A stretch of DNA of 64,000 nt from a virus. Within the stretch, counting starts at the first letter, position 1. Every line of letters starts with the position of its first letter. This document shows, one piece after another, positions 5,652 through 14,903 of the stretch. The notes under the pieces are model-generated. The model had not been told where the DNA came from. It did not search any database and saw only the letters and a program-made list of their open reading frames with translations. The stretch covers positions 1-64,000 of IMG/VR virus record IMGVR_UViG_3300009506_000002. The stretch is one strand, 5' to 3'. The translations under genes and the position numbers were made by a program.

Positions 5652-6965
5652 TTAGATGGACGCCAGTTCCCTGATGCGCTCGAAGTTGGTCTTCAGCAGC
5701 AACTTGCCATCACGGAACACAACGTTCTCCAGGTTGAAGCGGCCTGCCTTTGACGCCTTGCTCGGATCAGTTTTCGGCGATTTATATACGTCTTTCCAGA
5801 CTCCATCTATACAAATTGCGCTTGCTTTTTGGGCAAATCCGTAAGTATCACGGTTGCAGTGTTGCAGCAGACCGCCACCCATGCCGAAGGCGATGTTGTC
5901 AATAGACAGCTTCTCCTCCATCATTGCTTCCAGCACCAGTGGCAGCGTATCGACGTCCATACCATCACCCTGAATCACGCGGATGCAGTCTGGCAGGACC
6001 TTGTAGCCCTTGCTGTTCACGGTGTAGCCATATTTGTCCATCAGTTGGTTGATGGTACGGCACACGATGACGCGCGGCTCACCAGAGTCAGGACGGACGA
6101 CTATAGTCTTACCCGAACTGACAACTTCTGCCTTCAGTTCACCGGCCCAGCCGTTGACCACGGCGTTGTCCAGATCGTACGAGTCTGAAACTACAGCAAC
6201 CAGAGGAGAATCCGGGAATGCCTTGATCATGTTGCGGTAGGCGTCGAACTCTCGCTCCTTGCCCCATGAAGTGATGGTGCTGTGCTCTGCAGCCGGGATT
6301 GAGTACGCCGGCATATCTGCGCCATAGTAGCGACGCGCGTACATGAGCGCAGAGACCGTGTCAGTTCCCTTGAAGTTGACCAGGTGAGCCATACCACCCA
6401 GACCAGCGGACTCTTCAGATGAAACGCCACGTGCACCGAAGTCGTGCAGCTTGAAGTCCAGAGACTCGATTGGTGCGTCAGATGACTGCTCCCAATACTT
6501 CTTCATGATCACCTTCAGGCGGTGGCTGTTTGTTGCCACAGTGGTCGGATACCAGATGGCGCGCAGGAGCGCGGTTTCCATGTAGTTGGTCAGCCACGGA
6601 ACATTCGGGTCAGTGTTCACCATTGTTGCGATGACTTGACGCAGAGGTACCTTTGAGCCTTCCTCTACCATGCGGATTTCCAGTGGCAGATAGCCGCCGT
6701 GCTCTTTCAGGATGTACTCCCAGCCCTCACGATTGAAAGGTACACCGTGTGCCTTGAATACTGCATCGGCTTCCTCGATGTCAGCCTGAGTGAATGGCTT
6801 GGTCAGGTACTCCATGCCGAATGCCTGCATGCCGAGTACAATCACATACGGGTTCATGCCGTAGCGCGCCTCGATGTAGGAATAGACGTATTCGGTACCT
6901 GGCGGGTACTGTTTGAAGTGGCTCGTCTTGTACGAGTCGGTGTTTAAGATCAGATTGTGTGTCAT
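5652..6965 (-). CDS. nadV: Nicotinamide phosphoribosyltransferase (NAMPT)
   Basis: Converts nicotinamide and PRPP to NMN. The 437-residue sequence opens with NLILNTDSYKTSHFKQYPPGTEYVYSYIEAR, the NAMPT signature, and contains the DFGARGVSSEESAGLGG and PAAEHSTITSWG active-site regions, VVSDSYD and VVRPDSGEP (phosphate/ribose binding), and the FGMGGGLLQ loop. Length is close to cellular NAMPT, somewhat shorter. It lies downstream of the NMN adenylyltransferase gene, so the pair makes a two-step route from nicotinamide to NAD+. Such pairs occur in vibriophage KVP40-like phages and in the NAD+ reconstitution pathway NARP2. Confidence 0.95.
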   Translation of the reverse strand: MTHNLILNTDSYKTSHFKQYPPGTEYVYSYIEARYGMNPYVIVLGMQAFGMEYLTKPFTQADIEEADAVFKAHGVPFNREGWEYILKEHGGYLPLEIRMVEEGSKVPLRQVIATMVNTDPNVPWLTNYMETALLRAIWYPTTVATNSHRLKVIMKKYWEQSSDAPIESLDFKLHDFGARGVSSEESAGLGGMAHLVNFKGTDTVSALMYARRYYGADMPAYSIPAAEHSTITSWGKEREFDAYRNMIKAFPDSPLVAVVSDSYDLDNAVVNGWAGELKAEVVSSGKTIVVRPDSGEPRVIVCRTINQLMDKYGYTVNSKGYKVLPDCIRVIQGDGMDVDTLPLVLEAMMEEKLSIDNIAFGMGGGLLQHCNRDTYGFAQKASAICIDGVWKDVYKSPKTDPSKASKAGRFNLENVVFRDGKLLLKTNFERIRELASI

Positions 6966-6989
6966 GTTAGACTCCCTAACTTCTTGAAT

Positions 6990-7394
6990 TTACTGGTCTA
7001 AGCCCAGTACGGCTTGTTCTTCGGGGCTCAATTTTGCGAGTGCTGCCTGACGCAACTCTTCTTCCGCGCGCTCTTTGGCTTCGCAGGCTTCACGCTTGCG
7101 ATCAGCCTTTTCATGGCGTTCCCACCATGTTGCCAGCTTGCGCGATTCCTTGCTGTGAGCGTTGTAGACAACACGCTCAAAGTCATCTGGTGACATTGCT
7201 CGGATGGTAGAGCAAAGCATGACGACAGCTTCGTTGATACGGTTAACGTCACCGTAAGAGCTAGATGCTGCCAGCTTCACCCAGCGAGGGATTGGTTGAC
7301 CAGTATCGTTGAGGGCATAGAGTAAGCGCTGGCAAGTATCCTTGCTCTCACGCTCGTATTCGGTTGGTTCCATGTAGTCACATCTGCAAGGCAT
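6990..7394 (-). CDS. Hypothetical protein between the NAD salvage genes
   Basis: 134 residues from ATG at 7394, which follows GGGAGG. Begins MPCRCDYMEPTEYERESKD and ends with a charged helix (EAKERAEEELRQAALAKL). The cysteines near the start (CRC) are the only notable residues. It is 2 nt from the stop of the NMN adenylyltransferase gene and therefore in the NAD operon. Function unknown. Confidence 0.65.
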   Translation of the reverse strand: MPCRCDYMEPTEYERESKDTCQRLLYALNDTGQPIPRWVKLAASSSYGDVNRINEAVVMLCSTIRAMSPDDFERVVYNAHSKESRKLATWWERHEKADRKREACEAKERAEEELRQAALAKLSPEEQAVLGLDQ

Positions 7395-7396
7395 AA

Positions 7397-8467
7397 TTAT
7401 TTCCTCCCTTTGCTTCGAGCAATCATGTGTTTGGCAAGGTGCCAGTGATCTTCGTACATCTTGAATGACATCTGTTCGAACTCGGCAAACGTGAACCATT
7501 CGACTTCTTCAAAGTCATCCGCAGCTTTCACACGCGGCAGCTTCTCGTTCTTCAGTTCAATCAGGTATGCGTGCGTGATTGTACGACCACGCTCTGAACG
7601 TGCAGGAGAATCAAAGACCTCCTTGTGCGTCATTGAACCACGCAGAACTTGCTCGGGTACCTTGATACTTGTCTCTTCGACCAGTTCACGGAATGCCCCA
7701 TCAATGATGCGCTCGTTCTTCTCAATGAAGCCACCTGGCAGTGCCCAGAGTCCTTTACCTGGTGAGAACTTGCGCTTGCCAAGCAGGATATGTCCTGACT
7801 GAATGACCACGGCGTCGGTTGTCACGAAGGTTGGGGGATACGGAGCAGACTCCCATGACTTCTTGTAGTCTTGAATGAAGCACCACTCTTCCTGAATGGT
7901 GTTGAACACCGGAGAGCTTGCAAACTCCTTCATGACGTTCAGAGTCGTCTCAGGAAGCATGTCGATGTAGTGGCTTCTGAAGAACTTGCCAGGATGATCA
8001 AAGAACGCATCACGGATTTCTGTGCCATTGATCGGCGCGTTGTAGTGGTGGTGCTCGCATGAGAAGTAGGTGTGCCAATTCGGGAAATGGCTCAGGTAGT
8101 AGCTGCTCTCATCTCGGTTGAAGCCCAGCAGGACAACTTCACTTCCCTTGTAGCCAGTGAGCGCGACCTTGTGTTGGATTTGCTCAATCCACTTGTTTTC
8201 GTCATAGGTATAGTCGAAAATGCCCGTGGTAATGACGCGGTTCATGTACCCAGGAGGCGGATTGATAGGATTGAAGATCGGCTCAATCATTTTCGAGCGC
8301 TCGAGTTTTGTGTATGGGTTCTTTGCAGTGCGCGGGGTGTTGTATGACCCCAGCATGACCAGCACACGATCGGCTATCTCGAGACCGTCCTCGATTACCT
8401 TTTTGTGCCCGTTGTGAAATGGTTGGAAACGGCCGATGTAGACGGCCAACTTGTATTTGCGTGACAT
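7397..8467 (-). CDS. nadM: Bifunctional NMN adenylyltransferase / Nudix hydrolase
   Basis: The N-terminal half carries the NadM nucleotidyltransferase signature GRFQPFHNGH (about residues 12-21) and a later C-terminal nucleotide-binding region (GTEIRDAFF). The C-terminal half is a Nudix domain with the box GGFIEKNERIIDGAFRELVEET, matching Gx5Ex7REUxEExGU apart from the final residues. It adenylates NMN to NAD+; the Nudix half may hydrolyse ADP-ribose, as described for KVP40-like and bacterial relatives. 356 residues, normal for the fusion. The leader AGGGAGTCTAA before ATG is nearly repeated before the NAMPT gene. Confidence 0.92.
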   Translation of the reverse strand: MSRKYKLAVYIGRFQPFHNGHKKVIEDGLEIADRVLVMLGSYNTPRTAKNPYTKLERSKMIEPIFNPINPPPGYMNRVITTGIFDYTYDENKWIEQIQHKVALTGYKGSEVVLLGFNRDESSYYLSHFPNWHTYFSCEHHHYNAPINGTEIRDAFFDHPGKFFRSHYIDMLPETTLNVMKEFASSPVFNTIQEEWCFIQDYKKSWESAPYPPTFVTTDAVVIQSGHILLGKRKFSPGKGLWALPGGFIEKNERIIDGAFRELVEETSIKVPEQVLRGSMTHKEVFDSPARSERGRTITHAYLIELKNEKLPRVKAADDFEEVEWFTFAEFEQMSFKMYEDHWHLAKHMIARSKGRK

Positions 8468-8504
8468 CGTATTAGACTCCCTAACTTTGATGGTATGTAA
8501 ACTT

Positions 8505-8533
8505 TATTTAGTGCAACTCTAGCATATTGTCAA
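8505..8533 (-). promoter_or_regulatory. Early-type promoter of the NAD salvage operon
   Basis: Minus strand TTGACA, 17 bp, TAAATA, 38 nt upstream of the nadM-like start. A TAGAGT lies inside the spacer, but at the wrong distance from the -35 box. Confidence 0.65.
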
Positions 8534-8537
8534 GACT

Positions 8538-8936
8538 TTATTTTGCTTCCATGCTCTCAACCTGCTCAAGAGCAACTTTTTCCAGCTCTTCAAGGAATGA
8601 GAAAATCTGCTTGGCATCATCATTGCTAATAATGACTGCATGAGCGCGGCGCTCTATACGTTTACCAAACGGACTTGTCTGCATCTTGCAAGGCAGCTCG
8701 GAGGTAGACACCTTGCCTTTCTCCTTTGCTGCCTGTGCCAGATTCCAGATCAGTTCGTTGTCAACTGACTCGAGGTACTCTGGGTTTTGGTGGAGTAGGT
8801 GCTGCTCCGAAGTGATATAGGTCGTGATCGTTGACAACCTAAAGATCTTCTTGCACGCACGAACCTGCTCCAGAAACTGTAGAACGTTTCCGTTATGGTT
8901 GACCATGCGAGTCAGCACTTCACCACGATTAGCCAA
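8538..8936 (-). CDS. Hypothetical protein downstream of DNA polymerase
   Basis: About 132 residues. Start is uncertain: TTG at 8936 sits 6 nt after GGAGG inside the end of gene 43 and is the best choice; the ATG at 8966 has no such site. The product is helical with a basic middle (PFGKRIERRAHAVIISNDD) and an acidic helical tail. No family recognised. The overlap suggests co-translation with DNA polymerase. Confidence 0.6.
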   Translation of the reverse strand: MANRGEVLTRMVNHNGNVLQFLEQVRACKKIFRLSTITTYITSEQHLLHQNPEYLESVDNELIWNLAQAAKEKGKVSTSELPCKMQTSPFGKRIERRAHAVIISNDDAKQIFSFLEELEKVALEQVESMEAK

Positions 8937-11532
8937 AGAAATCCTCCAGTGATACGGTGTTCTCACTCTTCCAACCTACAGCGTCCAGGATGGCGCGCAA
9001 AGGCTGGAAAAATGCCTTGTCAAACTGTTCATCGTAGTCCACGTATTTCGCCAGTTCGAACTCTGGTGGGAGTGTCGTGTGAGACGGGAATGCGATGATA
9101 TTGTCATGCAGCGGGTTAGGCTGTTTCAGCGTTAGGAACTTGATCTTCTCGCCTTCCTGAATTGGTGCGTCTACTTTGTTGCCTGACTTCTTCAGCAGGT
9201 AATTGTAGTTGAGAGCACCCTTCACGTGTCTTGGTGTTCCTGTTCTGTAACGGGAATCATCGTTGACGCCGTACTTGCGCAAACCAGCCACAGAGCGAGG
9301 GAATGCCACGTCTGCAGGATCGAGCCTTGTGAACTCACCACGAGTCTTCTCAATGAAGTCAAGGACATGGTTGTTGTCGCCAGTCAGAACAAGTTTGATC
9401 GCATCCTTCAGCTTGTTACGGCAGAACTCTGGCGTTGATGACTTCACAACCTCAAGTCCCATGATCTTTGGCTTTGGCTCTGCATAGCGCACGCCTTCTG
9501 AGTCGTAGACCATCAGCGCATAGCGCTTCTTGGCAGTCCAGAAACCACGGGATGCGATTACTTCTCGCTCCATGACCATTGCGTTCCTGTAAGAGTGCAT
9601 GTACTCTGCCAGTTCCTCATAGCCCTTGGTGATAACTGGTTGAATCTTCTCCTTAACCACCTGATCGAGGAAGTCCACAATCTTGGTGTGGTTAGCAGGA
9701 TCCTTCGCGCGTTCACCAAACGCAACCTGCACAATGTCGTTGAGATTCACGTACACCGAGTCGGTATCGCAGTAAATCACGTAGTCCACGTTGCCCGTAC
9801 CAATGATCTTGTTGAGATACTTGTTGATGCGTGCCTGAATCCATTTGATTGAAAGCTGACCTGAAAGCGTCACGGCTTCCGCAACGCGCGGATCGAAGAA
9901 CTGGAAGTAGGCGTTCGCAATAGCGCCATAGCCAGAGTTCATCAGAATCTTGTAGGCAAGCTGCTTGTTATTCAGTGCCGCAATCTCCTTGGTCAACTCT
10001 GCGCGCTTTGCAGGATCCTTGGTGTTTTCCTTCTCCTGCTGCTTTGCCAGCATCAGCTTCTTGGTCTTCTTTCTGTCAGCGTACAGCATCTCCATGAGGC
10101 ATGAGAACATGCTCTGGTGATCCTTACGGTAGTAGGTCTCGTTTGCTGCCATGCAGCGTTCCATCTCGACCAGCTCTGACGTATCAGCGGTGCCCTCAAC
10201 ATAAGGAGTCAGTCTGCGCGCATTCTGCGCATCCTTAGAGGCCTTGTCGGGGTGGCTCAGGTACTGTTCAATATAGGACTCAACCGAACAGGTCAGTTCC
10301 TCATCCAGTGTGTCGGGACCCAGATTGTACTGCATGATCAGGTGAGGATACAGCGAGTTCAAGTCACAGGAGATAATCCAATCGTGTACGCTTGGATCAA
10401 TTTCCTTCACATACGCGCCAGCGATCTGCACCTTTTTGTTGCCAGATACATTCTTGACCTTGGTAAAGATGCTCTGATCATAGAACCAGTTGTAGATGAG
10501 CGCTTCCCATGTACGCACAGGAGAGAACGTATCTGTAAAGTTCTGGTGCGTCATGAAGGCGATGGTGTAGACCAGATACAGCAGGAGCATCTTTTCATCA
10601 ATGCGCTTGACCAGCTCCACGTCCTTGATGTTGTAATCAATGAACTTCTGGAAGTCCGTCTTGTAGAGACTGTGCAGCGTGCCAGCTTCTGAGTAGTCGA
10701 GCTTTCTTTCCTTCAACTCCACGTAGGCGATGTGATCCAGTGAGTAGGACTCCTGTGCCGAATAGGTGTACTTCTTGTACAGGTCAAGATAGTCAAGCGT
10801 TGAGATGCCTACAAATTCGTAGGACTGGTGGTCGCGTCCGTAGTTGTCACGGATGTTCTTGTTGTTGACCATGCCCCACGGAGACAAGCGCTTGACTTCT
10901 GCCGCGCCCAAAACGATCTCAATTCTGTTGACCAGATATGGGATATCGAACATCGCAATGTTCCAGCCAGTGATAACGTCAGGGCACTCCTTGTTCCAAA
11001 AGTCAAGGAACGCGCGCAGCATACCTGCTTCTGTCTGGAAGCCGTGATAGTTCACGTCCTCGCGCTGGTTGTCATACTCACCAACTGCCCAGACGTAGTA
11101 GCGGTCTGTCATGCTGTCATGCAGAGCAATTGAGATTACAGGATACTTGGCATCTTCTGGATAAGGGAATCCCTCATCGGATGCAACTTCGATGTCGAAA
11201 TTGAACAGGCGAATCTTGGTTACGTCATACGCGAATTCGCCAGGATACTTGTCTGTGATATATTGGGATGTCCAGTTTGAACTTCCGTAGATTTGGAAAC
11301 CAGATACATCTTTGTACTGGTCAATGAACTCCTTGGCATCAGCAACGGAGTCGATCTCGAGCTTTTCGAGATTGTTACCACGTTCGTCATGGAACTCTGT
11401 GTGGGTGTTGGAAGTGGGAACCAGAAGTGTAGGAGCAAATTCCTTGGCGCGGAAATTAGCGCGAGACCCATCACGGATCTCGCGCACTAGCAGAGTGTTG
11501 CCTCTACAATAAACGTTTGTGTAAAATCTCAT
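8929..11532 (-). CDS. 43: DNA polymerase, family B (T4 gp43-like)
   Basis: Replicative polymerase with proofreading. Exo I motif FDIEVAS near residue 110, exonuclease region DYLDLYKKY, polymerase motif A CDLNSLYPHLI, motif B KILMNSGYGAIANAYF and motif C YCDTDSVYV are all present in order. The C-terminal end SLEDFFG is typical of the clamp-binding tail. 867 residues from ATG at 11532, which overlaps the TGA of the upstream gene. Close in length to T4 gp43 (898). Confidence 0.97.
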   Translation of the reverse strand: MRFYTNVYCRGNTLLVREIRDGSRANFRAKEFAPTLLVPTSNTHTEFHDERGNNLEKLEIDSVADAKEFIDQYKDVSGFQIYGSSNWTSQYITDKYPGEFAYDVTKIRLFNFDIEVASDEGFPYPEDAKYPVISIALHDSMTDRYYVWAVGEYDNQREDVNYHGFQTEAGMLRAFLDFWNKECPDVITGWNIAMFDIPYLVNRIEIVLGAAEVKRLSPWGMVNNKNIRDNYGRDHQSYEFVGISTLDYLDLYKKYTYSAQESYSLDHIAYVELKERKLDYSEAGTLHSLYKTDFQKFIDYNIKDVELVKRIDEKMLLLYLVYTIAFMTHQNFTDTFSPVRTWEALIYNWFYDQSIFTKVKNVSGNKKVQIAGAYVKEIDPSVHDWIISCDLNSLYPHLIMQYNLGPDTLDEELTCSVESYIEQYLSHPDKASKDAQNARRLTPYVEGTADTSELVEMERCMAANETYYRKDHQSMFSCLMEMLYADRKKTKKLMLAKQQEKENTKDPAKRAELTKEIAALNNKQLAYKILMNSGYGAIANAYFQFFDPRVAEAVTLSGQLSIKWIQARINKYLNKIIGTGNVDYVIYCDTDSVYVNLNDIVQVAFGERAKDPANHTKIVDFLDQVVKEKIQPVITKGYEELAEYMHSYRNAMVMEREVIASRGFWTAKKRYALMVYDSEGVRYAEPKPKIMGLEVVKSSTPEFCRNKLKDAIKLVLTGDNNHVLDFIEKTRGEFTRLDPADVAFPRSVAGLRKYGVNDDSRYRTGTPRHVKGALNYNYLLKKSGNKVDAPIQEGEKIKFLTLKQPNPLHDNIIAFPSHTTLPPEFELAKYVDYDEQFDKAFFQPLRAILDAVGWKSENTVSLEDFFG

Positions 11533-12548
11533 TCGGTAGTTTCGTCCTCGTCCAATTCTACCACAAAGCCTTCGGGATTGCAAGCCTTCAGGCCGTAAAC
11601 GTCAGTGTAGATTTCCTCAAGCAGACCAAGCCAGAACTGACGGTCAACCTGATCAGGGTAAGCTGATACAGCAGAAAGCTTCTCAACTTCATCAACCAGA
11701 CGATCGAGTTCACCCTCAACCTCTTCCTTGAAGTTAAGCGAACCAGACTTGACCTTTTTCAGGAACTCGGTCTCGGCGAGTGGGTAAGTGAAACCACCCT
11801 CCTTGAAGATTGCGCGTGCCTGATAGCCAGCGCGCAACGCATGAGAGACCGCTTTCCAGTCAACGCCCACGCTGCTCTCGGCAGCTTCGGCACGCTTGCC
11901 ATAGGACTTGAGGATCTTGTTCAGACGATCTTCAAACTCCTGGAAGCTGATTGTGTTCTGGAACTTGCGGCCACAGACCACGTAGAAGTATTGAGTGCCA
12001 AGCTGCTCGTGCTCGGTGGTCTCAAACTCGGTGTGTTCTGTAACTGGCAGGAATTCCCAGTAATCAGCCAGCCGGTCTTCTTTGTCACGGATGTGTTCAC
12101 AAACCTTCAGGCACATCTTGACAGTTGCCAGACGGCGACCTTTTTCACCATACTTGTTGGCCTGCGTGCGGACGTAGCCCACAAAGGACTGCATACTCTT
12201 GGTGTATGCTCGTGCGCGCGCGGCCTGCAGCTTCTCCCAAACAGGAGAAGATGAAAGCAAGGCGCTCTCTGGTGCGTGCAGCATATCCAGGACGGTGGTG
12301 TTGCCCTTGATGACTTCATGCACGAATTTTGGCAGTGAGTAGAATACGCGGTCTACGTCATCTGCTGTGTTCTTGCTCTTACTGTCGCCAGTTGACAGGT
12401 TGACGCAATCAACCACCTGACCAGTTAGCACTTCTGTGAGAGATGGCATGTAGACGCCCATGAAGTCCAGGTCGGACTCAGGAGTTGCCAAACCATACAG
12501 GTGGCTACCGTACTGCATCTCACAAACTAATGTTCTTTCAAAACTCAT
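11529..12548 (-). CDS. Nucleotidyltransferase-like protein (COG3541 type)
   Basis: The N-terminus YGSHLYGLATPESDLDFMGVYMP contains the GS...D.D pattern of minimal nucleotidyltransferases of the polymerase-beta fold. The rest (339 residues) is helical, with an acidic C-terminus. Relatives are common in T4-like and other large phages; the target is not established. It lies between the dNMP kinase and gene 43 and is transcribed from the promoter at 12572. Confidence 0.85.
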   Translation of the reverse strand: MSFERTLVCEMQYGSHLYGLATPESDLDFMGVYMPSLTEVLTGQVVDCVNLSTGDSKSKNTADDVDRVFYSLPKFVHEVIKGNTTVLDMLHAPESALLSSSPVWEKLQAARARAYTKSMQSFVGYVRTQANKYGEKGRRLATVKMCLKVCEHIRDKEDRLADYWEFLPVTEHTEFETTEHEQLGTQYFYVVCGRKFQNTISFQEFEDRLNKILKSYGKRAEAAESSVGVDWKAVSHALRAGYQARAIFKEGGFTYPLAETEFLKKVKSGSLNFKEEVEGELDRLVDEVEKLSAVSAYPDQVDRQFWLGLLEEIYTDVYGLKACNPEGFVVELDEDETTE

Positions 12549-12571
12549 GGGTATCTCCTCTTACGGATGAA

Positions 12572-12600
12572 AGTCTAACACGAAAAGGTGCCGTTGTCAA
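12572..12600 (-). promoter_or_regulatory. Early-type promoter
   Basis: Minus strand TTGACA, 17 bp, TAGACT, 24 nt upstream of the nucleotidyltransferase start; it drives that gene and DNA polymerase. Confidence 0.8.
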
Positions 12601-13250
12601 GCAGATTCCTGACGTAGTGGGTATGAGCGAATCACCGTCTTGGCAACGTTCTGCTTTTCAAAGCCGAGATCCTTCATGCGCGAATCAACCAGTTCGTGTA
12701 GGTCTTCGAGTGTGCCAGTGTTGAAGAATACGACATCCTCGTTTGCAGCTTCAACGCCCTTCTCAGATACATGGTCGCGGATGACTCCATTGCCAAGCTC
12801 TGGTCTGATGACATGCCACATTTCGCCACCCATTGCACGAATCCATTCCACTTCATTCTCAAAGCGGATATCTGGAATCACAAAGATGCTGTGATCAGCG
12901 CCACGCAAGCGAGTGTGGATGCCGTTGTGATTCAGGCCCTTTTCAGCCAGAACCTTCATGTATTCAAGCTCTGCACGTTTCAGCCAAAAGTCCTCTCGGA
13001 ACTGCTGTCTCATACACTCGGTGCCGAAGTGCTGTGCAAAGTGGCGCGGCGACAGTCCCCAGAACGGGTTATCAACTTCCTTGGTATCCTCATTGTAGAA
13101 GTCATCGAGTGGGATACCCGTTGCAATTGCAATCGCTTCTTTCAGTGGGTCAGCCAGCGCATAACGGTGACCGTTGTAGTGTCCTACCAGATGGGATGCG
13201 ATTGAGTCTTTTCCTGAGCGAGCCTTGCCCGCAATACCGATCAGTTTCAT
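12597..13250 (-). CDS. 1: Deoxynucleoside monophosphate kinase (T4 gp1-like)
   Basis: Phosphorylates dNMPs to dNDPs for replication. The P-loop GKARSGKDS starts at residue 8, followed by the family regions YALADPLKEAI, WGLSPRHFAQHFGTECMR and FVIPDIRFENEVEW. 217 residues, similar to T4 gp1 (241). The end of the gene overlaps the -35 of the next promoter. Confidence 0.93.
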   Translation of the reverse strand: MKLIGIAGKARSGKDSIASHLVGHYNGHRYALADPLKEAIAIATGIPLDDFYNEDTKEVDNPFWGLSPRHFAQHFGTECMRQQFREDFWLKRAELEYMKVLAEKGLNHNGIHTRLRGADHSIFVIPDIRFENEVEWIRAMGGEMWHVIRPELGNGVIRDHVSEKGVEAANEDVVFFNTGTLEDLHELVDSRMKDLGFEKQNVAKTVIRSYPLRQESA

Positions 13251-13259
13251 CGTTTCTCC

Positions 13260-13673
13260 TTAGGATATATCTTTGACTCGGATGTTACCCGCAATTGATC
13301 TGTCGAGGCAGAGTGGAATCAGCCAATCAAGGTTTGGCATGGTGCGCTCGAATTCGATGTCTGCAACGTTGTACACTGCAACAACCTCCTCTTCCATTGT
13401 CTCTACGTCAAACACGATGTCTGAGAATGCTCGGAAGAAGTGGCACTCAAAATGCTCGTTGTACAAGCAAACCATGTGCTCCCAGTCGAAGTGCAGTACG
13501 CCAGCCTCTTCGAAGAACTCACGACTCATAGCCTCATGTGGTGGCTCGTCTCCTTCGATCTTGCCGCCGATGGCATTGAGTTTACCTGCCTGCCAATCTG
13601 GTTTAATTTTCCTGATCAGGGCGACCCTTGAGCCGTCCTCTGAGAACATGAATCCAGCGGAGTATCTGATCAT
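13260..13673 (-). CDS. Nudix hydrolase
   Basis: 137 residues with a complete Nudix box: GGKIEGDEPPHEAMSREFFEEAG (about residues 37-59). AAAGGAG precedes the ATG. Nudix enzymes hydrolyse nucleoside diphosphate derivatives; cleansing of damaged dNTPs is likely but the substrate is not visible. The gene start overlaps the end of the upstream membrane-protein gene by 71 nt. Confidence 0.88.
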   Translation of the reverse strand: MIRYSAGFMFSEDGSRVALIRKIKPDWQAGKLNAIGGKIEGDEPPHEAMSREFFEEAGVLHFDWEHMVCLYNEHFECHFFRAFSDIVFDVETMEEEVVAVYNVADIEFERTMPNLDWLIPLCLDRSIAGNIRVKDIS

Positions 13674-13935
13674 ACTTTGTTGCTCCTTTGATAATTTTCA
13701 TTGCCCATGCCTGGGCAAGTTTGTGAGCGCCAGCGTTGAAGAAGCGGCGCCAGAAATAGCTTCGTGAAATAGATAGCACAGTGAAGAAACAAGTGATTCC
13801 AAACGCGGTGCTATAATTGAATGGGAGATGATAGATCGGAACAATGACAAGCATCCATCCAATATATGAAAGCAAGAAGCCGCTTAGAGTATTCAGTGCG
13901 GCTTCAATGAAACTTTCTAGACGGGATTGTTCCAT
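13603..13935 (-). CDS. Small membrane protein, DUF7220-like
   Basis: 110 residues. MEQSRLESFIEAALNTLSGFLLSYI, a second hydrophobic segment and TVLSISRSYFWRRFFNA match the small phage membrane proteins I know with the pattern QSRL..LIEA..N...GF and ISI.RSY..RR.FN. The hydrophilic C-terminal 25 residues are encoded in the overlap with the Nudix gene. Function unknown. Confidence 0.7.
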   Translation of the reverse strand: MEQSRLESFIEAALNTLSGFLLSYIGWMLVIVPIYHLPFNYSTAFGITCFFTVLSISRSYFWRRFFNAGAHKLAQAWAMKIIKGATKYDQILRWIHVLRGRLKGRPDQEN

Positions 13936-14903
13936 ACGATGTACCCTCTTCCTTTCTCGCCATTGAGGCTATCTTTGAAGCCACGACGGACATCTTTGAT
14001 ATCCTCGCGGTCATAGCGACGTGACCATGTTGAATCGAGCATTCCAGGATACTCGAACGCAAACTCTTCAGCCCTCTTCATTGCGTCTTCGAATTTGAAG
14101 TGACCACGAGGTGACGGGAACAGCCAGACCATTGATTTCCACAGCGGGTAACCAAAGTTGCTCTGGAACGGCTCAGACTGCTGTGCAGCCATGACCATGA
14201 TTGCTCCATCTGTCAGGAGGTTGTAGTCAAACAGTGAGCCAAGGTAGGCAGGATTGCCCTTCAGGTCGATGACGACATCAAACGGCTCATGAGATCGATT
14301 TGATGCAAATGGATCATGAGATCGATTTGATGCAAACACCGCATCCTTAACAGAATCAAACTGATTGATGCCCAAGTCAGCGAAGAACTCTGGGTTTGCT
14401 TTGCCAATGACAACCGTCTCAATATTTGAGTCGGCCAAGCATTGCGCGCAAATCTTTGCGAGGAAGCCAGTGCCCAGAATCATGACACGATCAACAGATT
14501 TTTCAAGCGAGCGTGAAGTCACATCTGCATATTCCAGGATGTTCATTGCGCAACCCACTGGCTCCAGAATGAAGCGAGGGAAAGGCTTGTCAACAGGAAT
14601 GAACGTGCCGACGGGCGCGTTGTAGTAGTCAGCGAAGCAGTTGTCTGCGTTCGTGGCAACATAGTCACCAACATCCACAGTTTCTACATCCTCACCGACT
14701 CGAGTGACCACGCCAAGACCCTCATGGCCGTGCATGTGAATAGGTAGTGTCATCTTGCCAGTGAATAGATCAACGTCAGAGTTGCAGATGCCAGCAAACA
14801 GAGTTTTGACTTCAATCTCATTCGGACCCGGTGCAGGCTTGTTGAAGATCCCCTCAACAACGTTTTCCTTGCCATCAAGGTAGAATCGTCTAACAGCCCG
14901 CAT
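13917..14903 (-). CDS. Zinc-dependent medium-chain dehydrogenase-like protein
   Basis: 328 residues from ATG at 14903 (GGAGG upstream). The GroES-like half has the catalytic zinc pattern GICNSDVDLF, HGHEGLG and LEPVGCA; the Rossmann motif is ILGTGFLAKICAQ. The structural-zinc Cys cluster of classical alcohol dehydrogenases is absent. A 27-bp tandem duplication gives FASNRSH twice near residue 200. It belongs to the cluster with the DpdA-like enzyme, Gfo/Idh-type oxidoreductase and glycosyltransferases. Likely oxidises or reduces a polyol or sugar; substrate unknown. Confidence 0.85.
   Translation of the reverse strand: MRAVRRFYLDGKENVVEGIFNKPAPGPNEIEVKTLFAGICNSDVDLFTGKMTLPIHMHGHEGLGVVTRVGEDVETVDVGDYVATNADNCFADYYNAPVGTFIPVDKPFPRFILEPVGCAMNILEYADVTSRSLEKSVDRVMILGTGFLAKICAQCLADSNIETVVIGKANPEFFADLGINQFDSVKDAVFASNRSHDPFASNRSHEPFDVVIDLKGNPAYLGSLFDYNLLTDGAIMVMAAQQSEPFQSNFGYPLWKSMVWLFPSPRGHFKFEDAMKRAEEFAFEYPGMLDSTWSRRYDREDIKDVRRGFKDSLNGEKGRGYIVWNNPV
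14287..14336. repeat. 27-bp tandem direct repeat inside the dehydrogenase gene
   Basis: A 23-bp identical core, starting TCATGAGATCGATTTG, occurs at 14287 and 14314. The period of 27 bp keeps the frame and duplicates nine residues (FASNRSHDP/FASNRSHEP). Confidence 0.9.
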
